From Distichodus sexfasciatus (Eukaryota; Chordata; Actinopteri; Characiformes; Distichodontidae): a stretch of 64,000 bases of DNA. The stretch is from assembly GCA_032718565.1 (NCBI GenBank), contig JAVGVS010000007.1, positions 4,952,259-5,016,258 on the forward strand, in the 5' to 3' direction. The position numbers and the translations under genes were made by a program. Of the stretch, positions 54,285-64,000 are shown in pieces; the stretch's first letter is position 1, and every line of letters begins with the position of its first letter. Under the pieces are notes generated by a model. It saw only the letters and a list, made by a program, of their open reading frames with translations, did not search any database and was not told the DNA's origin.

Positions 54285-54728
54285 CAGTGTTGGGGAAGCC
54301 AGTTTTAAATGGTAGTGTTTCAAGCCACAAGCTACATAGGCTTAAAAGTAGCAAAGCTTCAGCTAAGCTACAGAGATAATGTAGCTAACTACATTGAAGC
54401 TTTTTCATAGCCAAGGATTTTTCAACCATTTTCGCCAAGGTTGACTTCATCCTCCGACTCTTTGTCGCAGCTGCCAAGAGTATGCTCGCACTGTTATGCA
54501 AAGAGTGTTCTCTGCATGGGCACAATAGCCTGTCAGATGCCACTTCTGCGAGTTCCTCACCAGAAACATCAGGTAGTTGAAAATACCCATTTTTTGTAAA
54601 ATAAATAGTTACTGGAGAAGTTACAGCATTTTAATGGAAGCTTGGCTACTTATAATAAACTACTATCCCTATCCTAAAAAGTAGTTAGGCTAGTAGTATT
54701 GCCACTAGTGTTGTACTCCCCAACACTG
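54285..54728 (-). mobile_element. Nonautonomous hAT-like element (family B), best-preserved copy
   Basis: Termini CAGTGTTGGGGAAGC (left) and TACTCCCCAACACTG (right) give an 11-base perfect inverted repeat. The flanking octamers CAGATTGA (54277-54284) and CAGATTCA (54729-54736) match at 7 of 8, an 8-bp target duplication expected of hAT elements. Length is 444 bases and there is no open frame of note. The interior is the reverse-orientation equivalent of 8577-9217 and 20924-21409 (for example GCCTGTCAGATGCCACTTC against GAAGTGGCATC). Confidence 0.85.
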
Positions 54729-56663
54729 CAGATTCACGTGTGTTGAATTTTATGTATCTGCTGCATCTGTTAATATGTGACAATTTTCTTTTTGTGTAGT
54801 TCTAACATTTAAAAAGGGAGAATGGGCAACATTTGAATGGAAGTGTAGTGGTTTAAACTTAGTCATTTCATTTTACTGCAAAAACCTGGATGCAAGTTGG
54901 GCGGAATCTGACTGATTCTATCTAGAAATGTCAAGCAAAAGTGTTAACACTTTTTCTTACTCAGAAGTCTCACACCAACTATAAAGCTCCTAAGAAAAAC
55001 CTCAAAGTCAGGAAAGGACTCAGCTTTAATGTGGCAAAAATGTTTGTTTCGGATTTACTGCAAAAATTGTCAGACACCGTTTTAGATGAAGATTCAGGAA
55101 GATGTCTTTACATCAATATGTCTTTTTATGAAAAGGAACAGGCTTAAAAAATCAGTTCAGTTAGAAGTTCATGCTGCAGATTCGCTGGGTAGAAACTTCA
55201 GGGTAACAAAAAACAATCTGCACTATTAATTTTACCTTATTTCCTGAGATGCCTTAGTACCTGATGCTTCGCTGATGAACAAACCCACTTTCAAAAGACT
55301 AGACCGTAAAAGACCTCAACAGATCACTGGTGGTCATCTTGAAAGTAGCTTTTACAACACTGCTGGTCATATTTTTCTTAACTCTGAAAGAAGCAGGGAC
55401 TTAGGAGATGTCCAATAATGCTGCCGACCTAGTGGAGACACTCTTTACGAAACCCTCTTGGAGAAACACGCTTAACTCATATTTGATTGCTTTACATCTT
55501 GTCCTGCTGCAAGTTTTATGAGAAAATTCACTTTAAAATGACCAAGCACTGCGTTAGAGACCAAAACTCCAGCATGCTACAGTCATCTTTTGAGATAACG
55601 AACTCTAAACAGTCTTCACCGCAAACTCCAACCACCTACTGTAAACGCCAACTATTAATGTTTCCTAAATTTAAGCCGGATGTGTTGGGATTGGGCCAAG
55701 CCCCAGTTTCATCAACTTCTCCATTGGGAAACTTTAGATGGACTCAGTCACGCTCTAAATGTTGCAGCACACACTTAAGCCACAGATGCTCCAGTGCTAA
55801 CCCAAGAGAGGGCAACCAGGTGTTGCATCGGTCCCGCCCCCTCCACACACACTCGCCCACACACACAAAGCACCTGTGGTATGTCAGGCCTCATCCGAAA
55901 AGTGAAAGGAGTTTGTTTGTAAACACTCACTGTTTCCGAGAGCCATGGGGAAAGAGGATGCCTACGGAAGTGAGTGCTAACCTCAGCGAATCCTTTTTAA
56001 TTGTGCTGTATTCCGCAAAATCAGGACTCCGCATGCACCCCTTTTAGTGTGAGCCTTATGGGTGTCCTGGGTGTGTATCTTTTCCAGGACAATTACATAA
56101 ACGGCCAGTGTAGTGCATTGACTTTTTTTATATAAGCAGCAAGGCAAACGTGTTTTGTTAGAAATATTATAGAAGTCGATAGAAGACATGAGTCAGAATC
56201 ATTTTTTCTTGCTATCTCGAGATGACAAGTTAATTTTCTCCTGTTGACATAACTAAAGTTGTTTTCTGAGATCATGACATTTTATTTCCCTGTCGATACA
56301 ACTGCAAATATCTTAGTCTCTGTCTCAAGTGGCAAACACTTGTTGTATTGTAAATATTGTACAGTACAAATAGACATACTGCTATTTCAACTTGACAGTT
56401 CATGATTAAATTAAAATCATAAGTGTTTGTCCATGATGATATTGATGAATTATCAAGATAGTAAATTTGTTGTAAGATCAAGGGCGAAAAACAAGTCGTG
56501 ATCTTAAGAAAACAACCTTCGCAATGTAAAGTTAATGATAAAGTTTTTTTCAAGAGTATGAGAAAAATATGTTGTGATCTTGAGAAATCTCATTATCTCA
56601 AGATCACAAAGAAATCACGTTGATCTCGAAATAACAAAATGAAAATGATACATAATGATACAC
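54729..56663. other. Gene-free block with one longer unmatched open frame
   Basis: The frame at 55487-56047 (+) is open for 186 codons but has no domain, repeat or signal sequence I recognise. Its composition is generic and it has no evident splice or promoter context, so I do not call it a gene. A CA patch lies at 55845-55868. The rest is unremarkable. Confidence 0.4.
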
Positions 56664-57224
56664 ATGATATTGCCAAAAGTATTGAGACATCCCTCCAAAT
56701 CAATGGGTTCAGGTGTTCCAATGGAGGTAATTTTTAAGAGGCTGTGCGTGGCTGCTTAGTTCCAGTGAAAGGAACTCTTAATGCTTCAGCATATCAAGAG
56801 ATTTTGGACAACTTCATGCTCCCAACTTTGTGGGAACAGTTTGGGGATGCCCCCTTCCTGTTCAAACATGACCGCACACCAGTGCACAATGCAACGTCCA
56901 TGAAGACATGAATGAGCAAGTTTTGTGTGGATGAACATGACGTTTCTGCATAGAACCATGCCCTCAACCTGATAGAACACCTTGGCGATGAATTAGAGCG
57001 AAGACTGCGACCCAGACCTTTTTGGCCAACATCAGTGACTGACATCACAAATGCTATTCTGGAAGAATGGTAAAAAATTCCAATAAACACACTGCAAAAT
57101 CTTATGGACAGCCTTCCTAGAAGAGTTGAAGTTGTTATAGCTGGGAATTGTGGGCCAACTCCATATTAAAGCCTTTGGATTGAGACTGGGATTCTGGGAC
57201 TCCCAGTATTTTGGCAGTATTATG
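56664..57224 (+). mobile_element. Tc1/mariner-type transposon, internally deleted
   Basis: The left end ATATTGCCAAAAGTATTGAG and right end CCCAGTATTTTGGCAGTATT form an imperfect terminal inverted repeat of about 25 bases. Between them only the C-terminal half of a Tc1-type transposase remains (56774-57171). The 5' half, with the DNA-binding domain and first catalytic Asp, is missing. Flanking TA dinucleotides are compatible with TA-targeted insertion but cannot be fixed exactly. Confidence 0.8.
56774..57171 (+). pseudogene. Tc1-type transposase, C-terminal remnant with three in-frame stops
   Basis: A single frame from 56774 encodes LNASAYQEILDNFMLPTLWE, then FLFKHD (the HD carries the second catalytic Asp), PVHNA, LNLIEH (third catalytic acidic residue as in the PIEH/PIEN motif of DDE transposases), DELERRL and LPRRVE, and ends at a natural-looking TAA. 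Internal stops TGA (after MKT), TAG (after DVSA) and TAA (after LEEW) break it. The NPIEH Pro is Leu and the preceding Asp is Ala. It cannot encode an active enzyme. Confidence 0.85.
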
Positions 57225-58307
57225 TATTGACACATGTTCTTCCATAAAGTATTAATTAATCTTTTTTATAATGGTTTATAACATAAAAGTTAAGATAAAC
57301 ATATACTGTAGTGCATTGAATGGGTATATTCATTTTAATTAAGATACAAGCTTATAGACACATATTCAAAAACGTGTAGAGGAGGATACATACACACACA
57401 TGCAAGCAGTCACACATGCGTGTTGAAATGGCCACACACACATTCTATGAAATAGTAGCAGCCGTACAGAAGCTTTTGGCATTGTGAGTGGAAGCTGATG
57501 TATTAGACACATATGGCAGACGCGACTTACTGTGCCATAGGGCTGCTTTAATGAGACAGGCGTATTAGCAAACCTGTGTGTGAGTGTTCGTGTGTGTATA
57601 AGTGTCCTTTGATTGATTCATAAGATTTTTTAGTTAACCAAGCTGTAAGCTTGTTTTCCTTAAGTAGCAGTAATTATATATGGCAAGCAGAAGTGAGCCA
57701 GCCTTTTTGCCTAATGGGCCACCCAAGTGCGAGTGTGTGGAGGGCCACATGAATCATACAGCTGCACTCCCTCCTTTCTACTCTACCTGTGGGCTTTGGT
57801 ATGAAAAAGCAAAACGTTCAGCAAACAACCATGTTCTGGAGAGTGTAGAACAGAACTTCACTCAGTGACTCAATGCAGACAGTAAAGCCACTTTGGCAAT
57901 TAGTCTGAGCGAGTTGACTATGTAAACTACAAAGTGATTAACATGAACGAAAATATGAATCACATTAACAATTAATCATTTGGAATTTTTTTCTTTTTAG
58001 AAGTGTAGAGAGAACTCCCTTTAGTAAAGATGTCTTACAAAAGATCTGTGATCACAGGGGTAAGGTATCAACCTAGATTTGCCTCCTAGTAGTGTTAATT
58101 TCTAGTGCTTCGAGGTCTAGGTTTCTAATAAATATAACCAGTATGATTACTGCACAACTGGAAAAATGTCCTTTTAAAAATTGCCCTTATAAAAATGATT
58201 TATGCATTAATCAGGTAATAAATAAGCACCAGAAAGCTTATTATTGAATACTGAAGCTTTGAATAAACAACATTTTGGAAAGGGGTGACATGGACTTTGA
58301 CATCATC
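57225..58307. other. Gene-free unique sequence
   Basis: No gene or element is recognised. Short CA/GT patches lie near 57390-57440. Confidence 0.5.

Positions 58308-58365
<58 letters not shown>
58308..58365. repeat. (AAT)n microsatellite
   Basis: About 19 perfect AAT units. Confidence 0.97.
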
Positions 58366-58606
58366 GGTTAGTTATATAGCCACCTTTCACAAACCCAATG
58401 ACGCTTTGCAAAGCAGAAGTTAAATAATTATACAGTTAATAGACTCACAACATTTCCCAGACAACAACAGGATTAGACAGGTACATCATTAAAACGGACA
58501 AAGAAAGGTGTATTTCAAGTGAATCTTGAATTTTTTCTTTTAAAAAATTAAAAGTAATTTCCACAATTTAAGCTCAGCAACACTGAGGGCTCTACCTTTC
58601 ATAAAA
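58366..58606 (+). repeat. Dispersed fish repeat adjoining the AAT run (tentative)
   Basis: TTATATAGCCACCTTTCACA, AACCCAATGACGCTTTGCAA resembles the (AAT)n-TATATAGCGCCTTTCACAAA CCCAAGG...GCTTTACA sequence dispersed in fish genomes. The right boundary is uncertain. Confidence 0.4.
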
Positions 58607-58765
58607 GGCAGTCTACTGGTGGCCAAGAGGTTGTGGGTTCGAATTCTACCTCCAGCACCATCTTTGGGTCCCTGCACACTTTATCCCAAGTTGCTCCAGG
58701 GAGACTGTCCCTGTAATTATGAAATGCAAGTCGGTAAGGATAAAAGCATCAGCTAAATGTAAATG
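58607..58765 (+). mobile_element. tRNA-derived SINE of a second family
   Basis: The head is CTACTGGTGGCCAAGAGGTT with B box GGTTCGAATTC at about 58637. The body differs from family 1 and includes ATCTTTGGGTCCCTGCACAC. The 3' end reads AGTCGGTAAGGATAAAAGCA, TCAGCTAAATGTAAATG, matching the widespread fish SINE/LINE tail GGATAAAAGCGTCTGCTAAATG. Confidence 0.85.
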
Positions 58766-59412
58766 TTGGTATTTGGGTAATCTAAGTAATATTTAATTAG
58801 TACATATCTTCAGTTTTGTCTTAACATTTTGATTATTTCAATTTTTCAAATGTCTTTTTAAATCCTTAAACCATTTCTCTCTCTCTCTCCCTCCTGCGCT
58901 TTCTAATCTTGGACTGTGCTTACTGTGCTGTACTACAAGTGCAATCAGAAGTAAAAGTTTTCAGGATTGCTCATCAGCGACATGAATTAAGATGTATCCG
59001 GGGGAAAGACTCAGGTGTGGCACATTAATCACGGCTGCCCACTGAACGTTCTCCGGCGGCTTGGATTTGATTGAAGCTGAAAAACGTAGTCACCGCGAGC
59101 AGGGGACACTGTCGCTCTTGATCTAGGTGCAGGTGACAGGGCCGAGCAGACTCACAGGGTGGTCAGCCCGCCTTTTGTTCTGCGCAGTGCTTGAGAAAGT
59201 GGGAAAGCACCCCCAATCGGGCGTGACTCACTCTTCATCATCTGCAGACCTCATTAAAGTGTACCGAGAAAGTCCCTCATGCACACACATCCTCACCGCC
59301 TTGGCAAAGGTTGTCTACCCACGGCTGGCTTGAGTCATGTCTCTTAAACCTCTTTGTTTTCTCTCTCTCTGACCCCTCACCCATCCTACCCCTACCCACC
59401 TCCTTCCCTCTC

Positions 59413-59415
<3 letters not shown>
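58766..59415. other. Gene-free unique sequence
   Basis: 59020-59340 is repeat-free and moderately CpG-rich (CTCCGGCGGCTTGG, CACCGCGAGCAG, CATTAATCACGG) and may be regulatory. No coding call is possible. Confidence 0.35.

Positions 59416-59444
<29 letters not shown>
59416..59444. repeat. (CT)n polypyrimidine tract
   Basis: A pure CT run that forms part of a longer pyrimidine-rich stretch leading to CTCTGCAG at 59480-59487. Confidence 0.95.
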
Positions 59445-59448
<4 letters not shown>

Positions 59449-59487
59449 TCTTTCCTACTTCTCATCTTCCCCTCTCTGTCTCTGCAG

Positions 59488-59568
59488 ATATCGTGGCAAC
59501 AGAGCGGTGCACTGACTTATGACACAGGACCTCCCACAAAGCACAATCTTTCAAACTGCGCCAGCTGA
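59488..59568 (+). other. Candidate 3' exon start after a strong splice acceptor
   Basis: About 130 pyrimidine-rich bases end in TGTCTCTGCAG, a strong acceptor match, directly before ATATCGTGGCAACAGAGCGG. Three frames from here stop after roughly 9-26 codons (the longest open to 59568), as for a short terminal coding exon followed by a 3' UTR. I do not recognise the peptide. A chance CAG after a CT microsatellite is a serious alternative. Confidence 0.2.
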
Positions 59569-61335
59569 AGAAGATGCAGAGAGGAGTACAGAGGATCCCT
59601 CCTTCCCTCCCTTCGCCTGCCGCTCTTTTCTTCAATACCTTCTTCTTCTTCCTCCACCTCAGTCAACCCTCCTCCTCCTCCTCTTCACCTCCTTTATTAG
59701 ACCCCATATCTCCTTTTTTATACTTACAACACTATCAAAAAGGAAAAAAACATGACCAGAGATGGCCAACATGATCGGACGGATATTGCTGGAAATGATA
59801 TTTTCTCTTCAGGTGTCCGTAAAAAGTCGTCCGTGCATGTTATTGTAATTAGTCCATCTAAACACATTGCTTCCTGTGTGGGATGTCTCCAAAACACTGA
59901 TTGTCTTCCAATAGAGGCATGTCCACCAGCTGTGTAGACAAGTATCTTACTCTTGTCTCCAACAAAGTCATTCTCCATTGTAATTACCACATCCTATGTA
60001 CATATCATTTCTTTTTCTAATTTAAACGGTTGACCTCTTTTGGGTCAATAGTGCTGATGAGACAGTCTTCCTCTAACATACTCCTCTATTAACATGTGTT
60101 ATGTAAAACCGCATGGATGAAAAAGTAGCAAAGCCCTCAGACCCCTTTCGGTCAAGAGTCTGTCAGACATCAGTCTTATACTGTATATTTCAGATTTTCT
60201 AAATCTAAAATGAGTTCCTACCTTTTAACAACTTGTACATGAATAATAGAGCATCGCCTAGCTTTGAAAAGTGACGAAGGTTCAGAGATGTGCCTTTAGT
60301 GTGGTCTCGCTCTACCTAACAGGGCCTAAAGCAACGTAGTCAAGCTACCATGTACCATAAACTCTTAGTGGGTTGTTCTAAGTTTATATTGCAATAACTT
60401 CCAACTGAAAAGGACAGTGATTATAACATGAACTTGGCCCATTGAGAAATGCAGTGTTAAAACAGGATGAGGAATGTGAGAGAGGTGGGATGAGGAAGAT
60501 GGAGAGGAGAGATATCTGTTGAGTTTCATTTGGTTCACACTCCACTCTTATTTACTTGACGAGCTGCAGGTTTAAATCTGGTACAGTTATTTGGAATACA
60601 CAAAGTCACTGCTCTACCTTTCATTCTCTCGCTCTCTCCCTCTCTCCGCCTTGCTCCATTTTTCTGTAATTCGTTGAGAAGTCACTGGCCACCTGCGGCC
60701 TGTTATCTCTCACCGGGTGACCTCTTATCCTGGATTAACGGGAACGGGCCCCGACTCCGGACAAATCCTGTAAAGCACTCGTCTCGCTGGCCTCCTGTTC
60801 AGTTATCGTGAAGCTAGTGATCTGAGGCAGGTGCTCAAACTCTCTCAATGCAGGGCCTTTGCTCCTTGTGAGACATCTTCGGGAAAAAGAGAGCATCTGC
60901 TATCGATGCGTACAGTATATCGTGTAAAGAGTTCGCCCAATGGACTATCCTAAGAGCTTTGACAAGTTCTGCAGACGTGAGACGTGCTTGAAGTGCATGA
61001 TCTGCATGCATAAAGCCTAGACATGCTAAAGGGAACCCTCACTATCACCCGCACACCCCTCTGTTCCTCTCTCTACACTCCCTCAAGGCGTCATCCCATC
61101 CCGTGTTTCAACATGGAACATAAGCCAAGATTTGAGGGACAAATCTGCTGGACTGACTGAGCTTTGACTGAAACTACAGCTTACAACAGGGAAGAATGGA
61201 GACATGGATGGAGATGGAGAAACGAGACAAGTAAAGGGACAATTTGGGGCATGGTTTTGTATATAATGTACATTACTTCTGTATAGAAAGTTGCATGCTG
61301 CCATGTACATAAAAACTAGGGCAATCCGGGTTGAT
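59569..61335. other. Gene-free sequence, possible 3' UTR of the candidate exon
   Basis: CTTCTTCTTCCTCC-type pyrimidine patches lie at 59637-59690. 60670-60830 is CpG-bearing unique sequence. 61240-61315 has TTTTGTATATAATGTACATT and CCATGTACATAAAAAC; the TGTACATA word matches the known Pumilio site (TGTANATA), which would suit a 3' UTR. There is no canonical polyadenylation signal close by. Confidence 0.25.
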
Positions 61336-64000
61336 TAGGTTCCAGATTTGGTGATGGGTTTTCAATCTTTACCTCTGTGACACCTTTTTGTTTCAAATTC
61401 TCTTTAAAGCTTTCTTTCTCTTTGTGTTTCTTTTTCACACAACACATAAACTCCATGATATACTATGCTAATTACAACAAATTAAGGAACTTTTAATTAG
61501 TCTTGGAAAGCTAGATAAACTATTGTGCAATTTTGGGGTGTTCACACACAGAGCCTGTCCTAAATGAATGGGGTTGGGAAGTGAACTAGGGCAGTCCAAT
61601 TAAGTGGCACCACACAAAGTGGTACAGGGCTCTTTGCCAAGAACTGTCTATTTATCTGGTGTCAGAAGGAATTTACACATCTCACTGAGTCACTGGGCAC
61701 AGCCTACCTGGCTCAGTTCCGCATCACACTCAGGACACGCATGTAGTGTAGCCATGTTGTGATCCAGCCAAAAGGGTCACAAAGTAATCCCAAATTTACT
61801 TCTGAACCAATTTCTTTGCTTATTTATTTACCCACCATGCATACAGTTTCATTTTAAGCGTACCAGTATGAAATTATACCTTAGTTTGACTGTGATTTAC
61901 TTTTTACTCAAATATCAGCAAGAGCTCCATTCCAAAGCATGGGTGAGATGACAGCATCCAACAAAGATGCCTAAGAATTTCACGTTACAAACTAATGCCA
62001 GGGTAGCTATAATTAGGCTTGCTTCATTTTGCTTACCAATCTACACATGCCAACTCTTGCTGCATTAAGACTCATTAAGACTCTTTACTGCCATTGCCTT
62101 ACCACACTCCCTTCTCTACTCTAATGAAATGTGGCCACATGCTTTCTCATTGAGACCAGCACAGAACAGCTGGGATTGTGTCTGTCATGCTAAAGTACAT
62201 TTCCACTGGGCACATCACTTCCATGTCTCTCTTTGACCTATCCTTAGACCTTGAACTCATTCCGCCTCACTTCTTTGTCACATCCTAGATGCATCTTAAT
62301 TTTTCCCTACACAAATGCCCATTCAAGGGGGAAAAACACTTTGAAATGTTCTTTTAAAACTTATTTTATTAGACCCTAATCCAGTGAACATCTTCTTGCG
62401 TTTCCTCTGGAAACAGCTGGTTGATAATAACCTCGGCCATCAAGTGGTGCGCTGACCCTCTATGCCCGTTCTAATGAGGTGGAGAGCTAATTTAATCCAG
62501 ATGTGTGGGTGGATGTTTAGCTTCGGAAGCGCTTTGAACAGTTCTATCCAGTGATATACTAATGAACGCAACAAATAGTGCCATTGACAAAGCAATAGCT
62601 ATCTGTTTCTTTACCCATTTTACCTTTACGGAAGCTTCAGGAAGTGTTTGTTCATGTGGTAGGTTTACTTTATTCTGTCTTCTTGCCACCACCATGAAAA
62701 AACATCAAACGGTTGCCCCCCTCCTCTGTCTACCTGCTCCTGTAGTGATAAGCCAGATTCTAATTCTTTCACATTGGGGATCATCCTGTCGCTCACCAGT
62801 GACTCTTGCTGTGTGTCCCCTGAAAGAAACAAAGCTATATATTTTTCTTGAATGCTAGATAAACCACCTTAAATCACCTACTTAAATGACAAGAAAAATG
62901 TAAAACAGTTGGGTAGAGATATATAACAACCACAGAGATGCTCGCCGTCCCCACAGCTTCATGTGAATCACTAAAGTTGTCATGCATTTAGGTCTACATG
63001 CAAGAAAAAAAAATCAGACGCATGTAAACAACATGTAAACAGACATACTACATAATGGGATTGTTCAGTGGGCAAACAATAAGCTGTTAGTGTAATCATG
63101 GGTCAAAGATATATTACCCAAAGGGTTAGAGCAGAGGTGTATTAAAATGATGGATCTCCTGTAAGCAGTGAGGGAGTAGCGGGTGTATATGCACTGTCCC
63201 GGTTCAGATTTACTCCCTCCCCTTTTTTTCCCCAGCTCTCTCCATCACTGGCCTCATCTAGCCAGCCCCCTAACCCTCCCACCCCACCCCCCTTTTCCCT
63301 GCATACGCCCATACACAAACACGCACAGCCCCCTCCATTTAATCAGGCTCCGGCCCCACTCCTCACTCCCCACGCAGACATTTGCAAGCTGTCGAGGCAG
63401 AGCGCCTCATCAATCTCGGCTAGAGAGCGAGGGCAGTGGGGGTGGGCTCAGGCCTCGGAGACTTGTTTTTGGATTAGGCGCGGGGGGGTAGTGGGAGGGA
63501 CGGCCGGATGAGGTAAGAAAGGCCATCGTGAGACTTGGCAAGCCATTTGTCAGTGAGCTGTAAGTGTACAAAATAGAGCGTAGGGGTCAAAGGAGACTTT
63601 CAGTTTACTCTACTGGGCGAAGGAACGATTTCTTGAATGCCATTATTTGGGCTCATTATCAGTAATTGAATTGAACAGAAAAGTTTCATGTTGCTGAAGT
63701 CCCAGATCTATTAGTTTCATATGAGGCAAGCTGGGTTATCGAAAAAGTTTTGCTAGAGAACTGAAGAGAATTGAGTAAAAATCATATACCTTTCACATAA
63801 GTTACGTAACTTTCACCATCATCAACTCCCTACATAAACCCCTTTAACATGCAGTGTTGGCTAAGTATTTGATAGTCAGGTGAAACTATATAAAAAGTGT
63901 TACTAATCAATTTGAGATTTTCCAATGGCTCACATTATTTAGACAAGTTTAAAAAAAAACAGATTTAGTACCAGATTTGCTTTTGCTTTTTCCAAATGAG
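61336..64000. other. Gene-free unique sequence to the window end
   Basis: No gene, RNA or named repeat is seen. 63180-63500 is C-rich then G-rich (CCACCCCACCCCCC, GCGCGGGGGGGTAGTGGG) and open over about 100 codons, with a Pro-rich translation that I read as compositional. 63400-63530 could be a regulatory patch. Confidence 0.45.

Noticed and set aside
55487..56047. 186-codon + strand open frame
   Set aside because: Generic composition, no recognisable domain and no sign of a processed pseudogene (no poly-A, no homology I know).
63183..63491. 102-codon Pro-rich frame near the window end
   Set aside because: C-rich composition explains it; there is no domain or exon context.

Overview
The window looks like vertebrate nuclear DNA, most probably from a teleost fish and perhaps an ostariophysan. 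The evidence is AT-leaning, CpG-patchy sequence with long di- and trinucleotide runs, no dense coding on either strand, and typical fish repeats: tRNA-derived SINEs, a Mermaid/DANA-type SINE, hAT-like and Tc1-like DNA transposon remnants and the 3' end of a LINE. I found no bacterial, viral or CRISPR signature. The species, chromosome and flanking genes cannot be read from the sequence.

No complete protein-coding gene can be supported. The open frames are short, lack domain character, and are often low-complexity translations (poly-Ile from ATT runs, Leu/Ser from CT runs). The only recognisable coding remnants belong to transposons: the C-terminal end of a LINE reverse-transcriptase ORF with one frameshift (52582-52870), and the C-terminal half of a Tc1-type transposase with three in-frame stops (56774-57171). 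One weak candidate splice acceptor lies at 59487/59488. The simplest reading is a large intron or a gene desert.

Layout. 1-3700: simple repeats and plain sequence. 3741-5615: an unfamiliar locally duplicated repeat, one copy inverted, interrupted by a SINE. 5616-12650: SINEs, a nested hAT element (8577-9217), a complete hAT element with a perfect 8-bp target duplication (11168-11811) and two copies of a dispersed repeat. 12840-14680: a decayed tandem array of 255-300 bp units split by two Mermaid-type SINEs. 14700-24130: mostly unique sequence with CpG-rich and homeodomain-site-rich blocks. 24226-29963: more hAT copies, a TGTTG minisatellite, CT-rich compound repeats and an AACT array. 30000-41300: mostly unique, with a palindromic MITE and SINEs. 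41303-41623: AT-rich microsatellites ending in a 108-bp palindrome. 43000-50700: a dense repeat nest, including a pair of about 385-bp repeats (44128 and 46770), a CpG-rich block with a G-quadruplex-capable tract, and pyrimidine-rich simple sequence. 51400-54110: blocks resembling conserved noncoding elements, plus the LINE. 54285-58765: hAT, Tc1 and SINE insertions. 58780-64000: mostly unique.

The main content is therefore transposon archaeology, with several repeat families that share termini or nest in one another, on a background that may carry developmental enhancers. The enhancer reading is inference from composition and motif clustering and would need cross-species alignment.
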